DNA from: Gonatopus flavifemur
Taxonomy: Eukaryota; Arthropoda; Insecta; Hymenoptera; Dryinidae
Assembly: GCA_018340375.1 (NCBI GenBank)
Contig: JAFFJZ010000004.1
Location: 34,508,001 to 34,572,000, forward strand
DNA: 64,000 nucleotides
Reading direction: 5' to 3'
In this document: piece by piece, positions 1 to 12,700 of the stretch
Position numbering within the stretch: position 1 is the first letter of the stretch
Layout of the letters: each line of letters opens with the position of its first letter
Position numbers and translations under genes: made by a program
The notes under the pieces: generated by a model
Databases searched by the model: none
Seen by the model: the letters and a program-made list of their open reading frames with translations, nothing else
What the model was told of the DNA's origin: nothing

Positions 1-337
1 AAAATTTGTTGATAAGTTTCAAAATAGAGATTGTTATGAATGCAAAAGAATGTTTTATTTCATGATGGTTTTGCAACGTTTTTTACTTTTCATCAGTTTA
101 TCAACACTTTAACATAAACTTACTTATTAACCCATTGTGCCAGAGGATCAATTATTTTCTTAGCAATATACTCTGAATAGATGATTTTCATATTTCTCTT
201 ATAAAAAATTTAACAGCTATACTTCAGTACCATCAAACCCACTCATTTATTATATAAAATGGACATGACCTAGAAGAAAAGAATCATATCTTTCTTGAAT
301 GTATTTTATCAAATTCAACAAAATTCTTTACTTTCAG
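1..337. other. AT-rich upstream sequence, no gene seen
   Basis: No convincing coding region or repeat. A possible 3' splice site (polypyrimidine then CAG) ends at 337, so 338-418 may be an internal exon holding the 5' UTR end of the ATAD2-like gene, with promoter and first exon outside the window. This is inference. Confidence 0.35.
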
Positions 338-412
338 CAGCATCACATTTATAAACTTAAGGCATATGAGTAATTGCAATTTAAGCCTGCAACAGCAGCA
401 AACATTGGTCAA

Positions 413-731
413 ATGAAGGTAAATCGAAGCTCAGATTTCAATAATTTAATTTTAATTTCATAAAATAATTTTATTAGATTGTATTTGAATTTATTGCAGA
501 TAATGTTGGACGATGACCCTGCATTGGATTCCATGGATACAGAAGAAGATATTTTCACTCCTCGTGGTCGCAACTTGGGCCCTCCAGTTAGGAGGGTCAA
601 AAGTTTGCGTACCCTACGATCACACTCCAGATCTGCTTCCCGTAGTTTGACTAGAAGTAATTTGAGCGTACGCCGTAGTACTCGTAATAGAATGCAACAA
701 TACGACAATCTCAATACTAGCTGGATTTTAG
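413..731 (+). CDS. ATAD2-like gene, exons 1-2 (N-terminus)
   Basis: A six-base coding part of exon 1 (ATG AAG, donor GT at 419) joins exon 2 at 500 after TTATTGCAG. The encoded stretch is acidic at first (DDDPALDSMDTEEDIF), then very rich in Arg and Ser, which fits a nuclear, low-complexity N-terminus. Exon 2 ends at 731 in phase 1; joining to 2266 gives ILGTQTLKGYP without a stop. Confidence 0.8.
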
Positions 732-3700
732 GTATGGAGCCACATAATTTTATGATCCCTTCCTGCTCTCGTTGTTACTTTTATGGCTTGCTGCTGTGTT
801 GAAAATCTTCATTCCAGTGAAATAAAATAATTTTTAAAGCTGGCTAAAAGAGTATAAATTTTCGAGAGCAAAAATATGTTAGGAATGAATAACAACTCTT
901 TTTTATACATATGTTTTTTATTGGATAGTACATAGGAGTATATTTGATACATTATGGCAACAAAAATATTTGGGATTAACATTCAATCGATGATCCTTTT
1001 CAAAACAAAAGGTACATTATATGTGCCATTAGTTTGCGAATTTTTCATCAGGAAACTATTTAACCAAATGAATTCAAGAAAAGCTTAGAAAAAGAGCCTC
1101 GGACCTTCTTTGTTCGGAAAAATGTTGACCATTTAGATTCTTTCACGTGTCATGAATGTACTGAAAATATCCATCTTTGTGGTTTTAACTGCCAATGAAA
1201 GATGAGTTGTTCGATTTTCAATTTCCTCTTATGAATTTAAATAGAAAAGGAGTCATATCATTTGATTGCAATCTCATCAAGATTTGATAGCCTTGTACGC
1301 GGAGTAATTGGGTTTTTTAGGCATCCACTGTGAGAAAATAATGCTTTTAATGTGTGAAGATACTTCTCTTTTGGAATATTGCAATATTTTATTAATATGC
1401 AAAGATGAACTCTCATTTCTTTGAAATCATTTAAAGTTAGTACTCAACTTTTTTTTTCTTTTTTAAAGTAGCAAATATGCACTTTTATAACAGTAGCACA
1501 CGCTTTTTTTTTAATCATTTCTTCAAAAATATAAAAAGGATTTTAATCTTGGAACGTGTGGTATGAATTTAAAGCTTCCCCACTTCTGTTAATTCTTGAA
1601 AACATCCAAACAACTTGAGTTGATTAAATCTTCAACATGACTTGAGTCTGGAAAAATAAAAGCGAATATACAGTTTCAATACATATTAGAAATTACTTTA
1701 TAACTGCTTATTACTCTGAAAATAACTTCTGCTTCAACTACACCAATTTTTAAGTATAAAAGATCAATTATTTGTAATATTTAGAACACGATAGTTGAAT
1801 CGTTCATTCCAGATGCCTTCAAAATTACAACTTCAAAATTTTTATTCAACCTCAAGGTTGCCTTGACGAATTTTCAGATAATTTTTCATACAATTGTTTT
1901 TAACGTATATAACCCAATTCTATTCGTATCTTGATATAAATGTTAATTCTATTTATATACAATTATAATATATTAATTGCGATAGCAGTTGAATTCAACA
2001 GCCGGATAATTTATTTTCTACATCGTTGAATTCAATGTCAATGATCTTGAATAGATAGATTATTTGATGAATTAATCGAGAGATATCAAAAGATGGATAC
2101 ACGGATAAACATAAATTATAAATTATCAGAAAAAAATTAATTGAACTAACAGTAAGAGAAAATTCTAAAACTTAATTTGGTTGTAAAATCAGATCTACTA
2201 TTTTGATCAAATATTCCGTGAGATTTATCATCGATCATTAATATTCCACTCAAATTTTTGTACAGGAACTCAGACTTTGAAGGGATATCCAATGTTTCAA
2301 ACACATCCCGCTTCTTCATCCGATAAAGACATGGTCGATGAAGTACCTGAAAGAAAAAGAGATCTCAGAGATCGTATACCTTTAAGATCACGTGAAAATC
2401 ACCCACCATCCAAAACTTCCAATAGACATATGAGAGATAGAACTGAACATGATAGACCAAGTCATCGGGAACTTAGAGAAAGACCCGATCGAGAGAGAGT
2501 TCGAGAGGATCGAGATCATGAAAAAGACAATAGAGAACTCAAAGATAGATCGGATCGAGATCATAAAGAGAAAATAGAAACTAGAAGCAAGTCCGAAGGA
2601 AGAATTACCAATAACGAAGAGAAAGACACAAGGTAAGGATGAATGAAGTATCAAATTGTTTTAATCCATTTGAAATGAATATTAATTACATGTGTTTATT
2701 AATTTATTTTTCAATGGTTTGTTTTAGAACCAGGAAATCTGATAGTCCGTGTAGGTTAAGAGAGGGACCTGTAACTAGGTATAGTGGTAATTTGTTAGAA
2801 AAAGATGAAAAGCCTAAGGTTGAGCAGAATGATGCGGATGAAGATAGTTCTCAAGAAAGCGATAAACCAGATAATAATGATAATTCGGAAAATGAAGACG
2901 TAAGGCATTGTTACTTTATTTAATTTTTCAGGTTTATGATTTTAAATAAATTTTTCATAATTTTACATCCACAGGGTTTTGAAGATATGTACACAAGAAT
3001 CAAAAGAACTAGAAGATCCACTCAACCTCCATTGCAGAGGGGTAAAAAGTTACCAGGTGTGATATACATATATTTTACCATGAATATTTGTGCACTATTT
3101 CATATCACAATTTATGATATATAAACGCTCCTAATTCGTTAATGATTTTCATCACGTGCACACAAGATTTTCAGTGGATATATTCAACAATTTTCACTTA
3201 CATTAAACTTGAACTTACGCTCAGTTTACTTACACTGAAAAAAAACTTCAGCAGCATTACCCGGATTATCTGGCTATCACTGCTTGACTGAGTCTAATCG
3301 CGAGAGGCAAGCGAAATTTGCTTGACTTATCTGACAGGTGATACTTGATGACTTTGTAGACAGTTGATATGTATCACACGCACTAACATTTCAAGTTCAC
3401 TCAACAATTATTTCATAGAACAGGGTATCTGTCAACGTGAAATTCTAACAGAATCAATCAATCGCAATATCTTGTTGAATGGAATAGCCAATAAAACAAA
3501 CGGAAAATTCAAGAAGTGAAAGAATCACCCTGTAGAATTAAGGGTGTGAGCCCAAGTATAATACCGAATCATTTAAATTATCTTATAGATTATGCAATTG
3601 TAAATAATTTCCTTGTGAAGATTAGATAAATGAATTGCGAAATTTCAATTTCGGAAGAGACATAAAAATTGGAAAAATGAAATGCAAAATAACTTAATGA

Positions 3701-6700
3701 ATATACAAAAATTTCTAAATTCTAAAAGAAATTCCCAGTGGAAAAATTTCTCGGAAGTGTCTCAAATTCGTACAAATTGTCACAGGAGAGTTTTTTCGGA
3801 AATTTAATCAGAGATGGAAATCAAAGATTCTCAGAGGATTTTAGGAATTTACAAGATTTCTACTGAATGTCTACAGAATATATTATACAACAGTTTTCAC
3901 TGTCTGTAAGATGTCTGCATTTGAGAAATATAAAAGATGTCTTGAGATGTCTTTGAGATGTTTCTCAGTTTCCTTGAACGAAGACAAGATTTGGACTTTT
4001 TGCTATGATGTGGTAACATTTTCCCCTTTTTTTTCGAAAGATTCAATATCTAAAAAATAGAATAGTTCCTCAAAATGCAGAAAAAATCCTCTATTTTTCA
4101 TCATCATCATCATAAGATACTCAGTCTGATGACTGGTTTGATGAAGTCTTCCAACCCTACATATCCACGACATCTCCATTTTTGACAAAAAAATAATCCC
4201 CCAACGATCAAGGGATGAAATCCACGATTGAAACGAGGGGAAACTCTCCATATTTTTCACAGTGTGGAATTGAAAGTTCATTTTAACGTTGCCGCAAACG
4301 ATAAACTGAACCTTAATGAGCTTTAAATTCCACATCAGCTTATCTTAGACTTTCAAAAATAAAATTTCGCTGAAAATTCAGGTCAAAAAGGATTGTATTC
4401 AGCTTAAAAGGTTCTGTTGATTGAACTTTTGAATATATTCATTTCCACAGGCTTCGAGTTGATTCGAATGTTCATCAATTCAAAGTTTCTTTCAATGAAC
4501 CCACATCACGATTCAAACTTTTAGACTAAACTTCGTACCCATTAGGCTTCGCCAATGGAGTCACCAATCAACCAGCAATGTGTCTTTGATTCTTCACCAA
4601 TTCTTATTTCTCAGCAATGACTCACTTCTAAATAATCCAATTTCGAATCAAAAGTCCGCGACGAACGAAAAACTCGAATTTATTTAGCAACTGACTGAAG
4701 TGACTGTCAGTATGTCATTTGGTAAAATTTTTTCGATTAACATGCTTAAAATTGAATTCATAAAACATTCCCAAATTTTGCATGAAAAACAAAACAAAGT
4801 TTTAAGAAAAAGCAGATTTGTAACATTCAAAATTTGGGCTCCTTACAGGCCCTGATAAGGTTTTGAAGAATCATCCCTGAAAATTTTCGAGACTTTTTCG
4901 GCACTCAAATTCGAGTAATTTGGTGGGAAACAAAATTCTATTAAATAGAGCCATCTCTGCGCCTTCATATTATTTGAAAATCAGAAGTCTTGCCATGAAA
5001 AATTAGTGGTACCGTGCCGAAAATCAGAATGTGTAGATCAATTATATTGTATTTTTCAATACAAGGATGTTTTAATTACTTATATAAGAATTCACATTCC
5101 CGTATATATTTATCTACATATTACGTCACAATTCCTCATACCTATTTGGAATGAATCTGAGAAATTTCATATTGTTCCCCCTGAAATACCTGAAAAGCTC
5201 CTGGAAATTTGTCTAGAAGAATTTGTAGAATCCCTGGTGAATTTGAATCCAATATTTCAATGAATGCTTGGAATACAAAATCCTACTGTAAAGTCTGGAA
5301 ACGTCTCCATCAACATCAAAATAGCTGTAATACGATAAATTTTGATTTTCAAAGTGAATTCGGTAAATATAAAAACCGACATCAAATGGAAAATCATCAC
5401 ATTTTAATTAATTTAATTTTTCAGTCGTTATATTGGTTTTAAAATTATGGAATCAATTTTTTTCATGTGAAATTTGAATTTAGTAACTCAAATATTTCGT
5501 GAAACGTGTTAGAGTCCACTCTTTTGACAGTTTGTTCAGTTATAATTTTTCAAACCGCCATCTTAGAATTCCAAAATTAAAAATTTGTTGCAAAAACTAC
5601 ATGTATTTCTGAATTGAACTATACGGGAATCATATTTTCCTGATAGTTGTTATCTATGCCGCATAATGATGGAGGCGAGTTGATGAAAACCCAATGTTGA
5701 TCATATGGGAAAGAGTTAAAATTTGCCAAGATTCAATAAGTTTTCCATTGGAATAGTCCATTGAATCTAAGCGAATCGAATTGACGATTTTTCAATTGGT
5801 TTTAACCAGAACATTGTACACGATTTAATTAGAATTGGCAAGAGTTAATAGGGTTCTTCAACCAGGATGCAGGGAGAAAATCCTACAATACTGAGTGCTG
5901 TAGTTCATACGACTAGTTCGTGTTATAGAACAACAATCCTGGTTACTGTAGTAAATACAAATCAGTCGTGTTTTCACACTATAGAGGTGTTCTTTTACAC
6001 GACTGATTCGTATTGACTATAGTAACCAAGATTGTTTGCGTATTATTGTTTTATAATACGAACTAATCGTGTGGACTACAGCACTCAGTATTGTAGGATT
6101 TTTTCCATGTGGCGGCCTGTGGTTTTGTCATCAAGATACAATGAAGCGCTTTTGTAAAATCATTTTGGAATTCATCTAGGGGATGCACTCATTGAGATTT
6201 GAAAACAACCTAAATAAAAGACATTCTAATGATCAACGTAAGCATTTTATATAAGCTTGTAGAATTGTTATAATCAGCACAGGTGATGAAAGTTCCTATG
6301 TTGAGCATAAGAAAATCACACCCAGTGGTAGAATCACAAATTTTATATGTAGCATTCCAATACTAAACATAAGGAATTTACCATCTTTTTTGTCAACATT
6401 GTGGGGGTTTTCGCCCTACCCTGAGCGTGGTAAAAATACAGTAATTTTTTTTTACAGTATGGTTTTGAATACTTTTTCTTTCTTATGCAATTTTTTAATT
6501 TGGTGAGATTAAAAATCTCTTCAATACTTTTGAATTAAATTTTCAATTGAATGTTAAACATGTTTACAATTTGAGTTTTATGCAAGACTGGTTCTTGCGG
6601 AGCAAATAAATCTGATAAATGACCAGTGTAGTTGCCTAAATCTTGTACATATATTTAAGTAAGGCAGTTTAGTGGATGAAATTGATCACATTAAGTGAGA

Positions 6701-9700
6701 TACAGCTGGAAGTATTTCCAGCAATTAAAGTGCTTTAATCCAATTAAGAAAACTTCATTTAGTACATATAGCATTGCTGTACATCAGATTATTCTGATTA
6801 TATTAGGATATGTAAATAATTTGCTGCAAACGAGCTGTTCTGAAAGTCAAAATTTTAACAGTATCAAACATAATAATGAAAAATGTGTGCAAGTTTTACG
6901 ACTTTTCTTGTAGCCCCAATTTCATTCTTCCTTGTTTCCATTTTGTAGATGATTCTGACAGTGAAATATGTATGTGCATGTCGAAATTTCATTCAGTAAC
7001 ACAATTTTGTAGGCCAAAATTATATTCTCAATTGTTTATCACTGTTCTGAATCTTATAAAATTTAAATAAAAGAACAATATGGTAATTCGAAGAGACAAT
7101 AGGAAAATACTTCAAGTTTCAAATACTTTAGTTGCTTGTATTAAAATATAATCCCACGAAATTTATGGTTTATAAAATCAACCAAAAATCTCATTGAATC
7201 TGTTCAAATGTTTTTTTTTTCGAACGTAAGGATAAGTTAATTCTAATTCAACACTAACCATGTTGCCTATCCGCGTATAATTCATATAATGAAACTCTAT
7301 TTACTTTTAGTGTTTGATGTTCAAATTTGCTCTATGATTTATGAAAAACATGTATTCACAATTGGATTATGTTATTAATTTAGTACCGCATAAAATCCAA
7401 GCAAAAAGCATTAGGAGGTACAAATTTACAAATTTGATTCCACATTTTTATAAGTTTCCGTTGGGATTATTATAAACGATTATTTCGTTGCACAAACCCA
7501 CTTGATTGAGTATTCGACATTATATCACAGCCGGAGAAATGTAGTCTGTCAACAGATTTTGCTTTCATAAACTGAATTGTATTAAATACCATTTGAAAAA
7601 AATGCTTTATACATGAAATCTTATGCATCATTTTCTATTTACCAACACTGGTGTTGAACTTGTTTTGGTTTGTCATGTCACTTACTTCTGTTGCTTTGTA
7701 CAAGTAGCACAACTACACGGGTATTGAAGTTTTCTTCCTACGATCGGGATTACGATTCGCAACTAATAATTTTAAATCTCTTGACACTTCATCTCTTTAT
7801 TTTTTTTCAATCGGAACCATTTTATAGAAAGTATGTATATAATGTATGTATGGAGATTATCAATTTCGATTATCAATAATGTACGTATTTGAAAATTATA
7901 TAAATAGTGTTCCCAATTAAAAACTCGTTATAAATTACTTCAATATGAAAATTTGCAAAAAAGTGCAGCACAAAAATATTCATACTTTGAAGAAACTAAA
8001 CATATAGTTTTAATGTGTAATATAAATAATAATGTTAACTTCATTAAAATGTGCAATGAAACTGGATGAACAAGTTGTACAAAATTTTAAACAAAGTTGA
8101 ACATATTTTTGTTCGAAATGAAAATGAAACTTTAATTGAATTATAGCTAATGCTATAAATTGTGAAATAATATTGAAAACTGTTAATTTATTAAGAAGGG
8201 GGGGGGGGGGCAAAATAATCCATCGCGCCAAATAATTATAATTTTATTACGAGATATACCCCTTTGTCACGAATATGCGTTTAATAATGAGTGAAATATG
8301 ATTTGATTGGAAATAAAACAATATTATATTTTTTTATTCAATATTCAGTTGTAGATAGTGATCTGAGTGAATCGTCAGATTCTCCTGGACCTAGAAAATA
8401 CAGTCTCCGCAAAAAAAAACCTACTATAGATAGATTTCAAGCCAACGTTGAACCTGTTCGTCGTTCTATTCGAGCTTTGAGAAGCGTTTTGACCAATTCT
8501 ATGAGAAGACGTAAGCACAGAAGTAAAAGTACGAGTTCCAGTGATTCCAGTGATTCTGAGCCTCAACGTTATGATAAAAAAAAAGGCAAAAAGTCACGGT
8601 CAGTTGGTTGAAAATACATTCATATAATTTTATATTACTGATTGATTACAAACTGAAATATTCATTCACTTTTTTTGTAGACAAACTGCTATACCACAAG
8701 GTGGTCCATCTCCTAATCGCAAAGCGGATATAAATCCTATAACTGTGGATACCAATATAGGATTCAACGATGTTGGTGGACTGGAATCGCATATTCACTG
8801 TCTCAAAGAAATGGTTGTGTTTCCAATGTTGTATCCCGACGTGTTCGATCGATTTCATATCACGCCTCCTAAAGGGGTTCTGTTCCACGGTCCACCAGGT
8901 AACATACAATCAACCATTCTCATCATCATAATTCCAAATGGTCAATCAAATGACGAAATTTTTATTCTTTTGACATATTTTAGGAACTGGCAAAACCCTA
9001 ATAGCGAGAGCCTTAGCGAACGAGTGTAGCCAAGGAAATAGAAAAGTAACATTTTTCATGCGTAAAGGAGCAGATTGTTTATCAAAATGGGTTGGCGAAT
9101 CGGAACGTCAATTGAGATTGTTGTTTGAGCAGGCTCAACAAATGAAACCGTCCATAATATTTTTTGATGAAATCGATGGGCTTGCGCCTGTAAGGAGTAC
9201 CAAACAAGATCAAATTCATGCCAGCATTGTTTCCACATTGCTGGCTTTGATGGATGGACTTAGCGATCGAGGAGAAGTGAGATCTTTTAAAAAATATCAT
9301 ATATAATATAAATTTTCCTGCAACACTGATTCTAATTATCAATATTGACACAGGTTATAATTATTGGCGCAACGAATAGAATAGATGCTATCGATCCTGC
9401 CCTAAGACGTCCCGGAAGATTTGACCGGGAATTATTCTTTCCTTTACCTGCCATGAAAGAAAGACTAGAAATTTTGAAAATTCATGTGAGCAAATGGAAA
9501 AATCCACCGTCGGACCAATTATTAGAAATTTTGGCTGAAAAGGCAACCGGTTATTGCGGTTCAGATCTCAGAGCTTTATGTACTGAAGCAGTATTACAAG
9601 GATTGAGAAGGACATATCCACAAATTTATTTAACCAGTAATAGGTTGTTATTGGACCCTGAAAGAGTCGAGGTAATTTTATTTTTTTAAATCTAAATTTT

Positions 9701-12700
9701 TTCTTGCACCACTGCATTTATTATGAATTAAGTGATCATGAGTGTAGAAAGAAATATTATATAATGTTGTCAAATTTTATAAATGCAGATTAAGTGTTAT
9801 GAAAAAGAAGAATCTACGTTTGAACATATTTAGACATGCGTAAAAGAATTAGAATAAATTTTTTAATATATTCCAAAAGAAATTATTATTATTATTTGAA
9901 ATGAAGAATGGATAGGTATTAAAATCCTTATACAAATTCAAAATCTATTTTTAAGGTGAAAAAATGTGATTTCATGCAAGCGAGTTCTATTTTGATACCA
10001 TCCTCGCACAGAGTGACACCTTGTGCAGGTAGAAAACTGCAACCGTTCATGGAACCTCTGCTAGGGCCAGCATTAGAAGAGTTGATTGATTCAATCAAAG
10101 GAATATTCCCTCAAGGTGTAAATCCTGCATTAGCGAAGTAATTATCTAAAATATGTGATTTTTAATCAAGGATTAACATAATTTCGATATTATATTGAAT
10201 TGTTGATTTTTAGAATCAAAATGAGTAAAGGGATTCATCGTCCAAGATTATTGATTACTGGAGGTGATTTATCTAGAGGGCAAGGACCTTGTTTAGCTCA
10301 AGCTTTAATATATCGTATGGAACATTTACCCGTGCAAATATTAGATGTTAGTGCCCTTTTTGCTGAGAGCGCAAGATCGCCGGAAGAAACTTGCGTGCAA
10401 GTGAGTTATATTTCCTTCAGATATTATAAAACTGATATGGCATGCGATAATTATGATTCATTATTGCAGGTGTTTAACGAAGCTGTCAGAAACGTACCGT
10501 CCATTATTTATATTAGATCAATCGATCAGTGGTGGCCGCTTGTACCGGAAACCGTGAAAGCGGTTTTTTTATGTCGTATAGCAGCTCTGGATCCTTCTTT
10601 GCCAATTCTTGTTCTGGCAACCAGTGACGTATCTTACGACGATCTTCCAATTAAATTGAAAAATCTTTTCAGTGAATTTCGTGGAGAGGTTTACACGATG
10701 AAAATTCTGACTATGGAACAAATAACGAAATTCTTCCGACCTATTTTCATGGTACAATGTTTAAAACCACCGCAAACCAAAGATAACAAAGTGGAAGTAT
10801 TAGAAGAACTTCCTATAGCGCTTGATCCTATACCTAAAAAGTTAACGGAAGAAGAGAAAAGGGTATTGTACGAAAAAGAAGAAGTATCGTTAAGAGAATT
10901 GAGAATTTTCTTGAGAGAAATATGTGCCAAACTTGCAAGGAATAGACAGTGAGTTATATTTACATTTATATACTATATTTTTTAACTTTATGAATGTTCG
11001 AGAAATTAAATTTGTATTTGCCATAGATTTTTTATGTTTACCAAACCTGTGGATACGGAAGAGGTACCGGATTATAATATGATAATAAAACAACCTATGG
11101 ATTTAGAAACTATGATGACCAAAATCGATATGCATTGTTATCTGTGCGCACGTGACTTTTTGGATGACATCGATTTGATTTGCAGAAATGCTTTAGAATA
11201 CAATCCTGACAGGTTAGTGCGAACGTATGAATAAAAACAACAGCAGTAAAAGGAATCATGAAGTTTAATAGATCGAGAAGAGGAATAGCAGTTGGTGTTA
11301 ATACATTTCCTTTCACAAATAACGTAAAATTTGCTTTCGTTTAACGATAGGGATAACAATTGACGTTATGCATTTAGTATCAACTTGTCATTGCATCTGG
11401 ATTGTTAATACTGTTACTATACACAATTACCCATATTTTATTGACATAGTGCATTCATCAAATCATAAAATTCATACTGAAATTCATATTTTGTGTTTTC
11501 ATGTCAGCTTGCGTGATAGACCTTCACTTGGAATTACGAAGAGGTAGTTCTTCTGAATTTGCATTGTTGTTGCTCCATAGTAAAAGTGGTTTTCAATCAA
11601 CATTAGATTCAGGATTGCCAAGTTGAATGATTGAACACATTTCTTAAGCATGAAAATTGGATCTTCATATTTCGATCATTGAATGATTTTTATTTTAAAA
11701 TCTCATATAAATTTTTGAGATATGGAAGGGTTCGGATATTTGTTACTTTTCCTACTGATTTTAGTTTTGTTCTTTCTTCCTTTTTTCCAGGGTGAAATGT
11801 AAAGACATTCAAACGAATTGAGAATTTTAAATCAAAATGAAATTCCATACAGAGAAATCAGAAGAAATATTTTATAGTTATTAAACAGTCTCAAGGAATT
11901 TAGTGTTTCATACATCGGAACATTTTCTTCTCTTGTATCTTTTATACTTCACACAATTTTGAACTTTGAACGACAAAGTTCGAAAGTTCATGTTCAAAGA
12001 GATTTGTTATTCATGTTCAAGGCGCAACTAAAAATAATATCAATTAATTTGAGCAATCGTAATCATATGGTTTGCTGTATTACTAGGGTTGCCACCTGTC
12101 GCGATTCAAGACCTCAGTGTCCTGCATCCCGACGGCAGTGTGACCAATACTGCATAATTTATGCATTATGTGCATACTTTGATCTGGATTTGCATAGAAA
12201 AAGATTGTACTGCATAATGCGTAATATAGCGCATAATTTTCCAGGAATCAGTGCATGAAAGTGCATCCAGTATACTACAAATTATAAATATAGCAGAAGA
12301 AAAATCTAAAAAGAGAAAATGAATTATTCATTCTAAATGAGCTTGAATTGATTCTGAATTGTTTGATCTAAGGCTCAATGCAATTGATTGGATATTGATG
12401 ACGTAAAACGATGGAAATGATGTAGTTTTCTAGAGGAAAAATCGACCAGGGAACACCCATAACTCTCCTCATTGATCCAATGAGATATGGTGGTGGATTG
12501 ATGTAAAAGAAAAAGTGCATGAATTGTGCATAATTGGTTACTCTGCTGCATAATTTGGTAGTAGATGGAAGTGCATAAAAGTGCATAATAAAATCACTTG
12601 GCAAGGCATAATCATCATATAAAAAGTTGGTCACCTTGCTCGACGGAGACCCTAATGGGAGGATGCTATTGGTTTTTTTTAGATTATTGAAGTGATGTAC

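Larger units (their letters stand above)
3057..8348 (+). other. Intron 5 of ATAD2-like gene (5.3 kb) with repeat relics
   Basis: The largest intron of this gene. It holds an AGATGTCTT-type repeat scrap near 3900-3965, a LINE 3' tail at 4099-4180, a foldback element at 5877-6104 and a run of 13 G at 8198-8210. No coding exon is needed here to keep the frame. Confidence 0.7.

Noticed and set aside
10200..10952. Single uninterrupted 250-codon exon
   Set aside because: Contains intron 10401-10469 with good GT-AG signals; family alignment skips those 23 residues.
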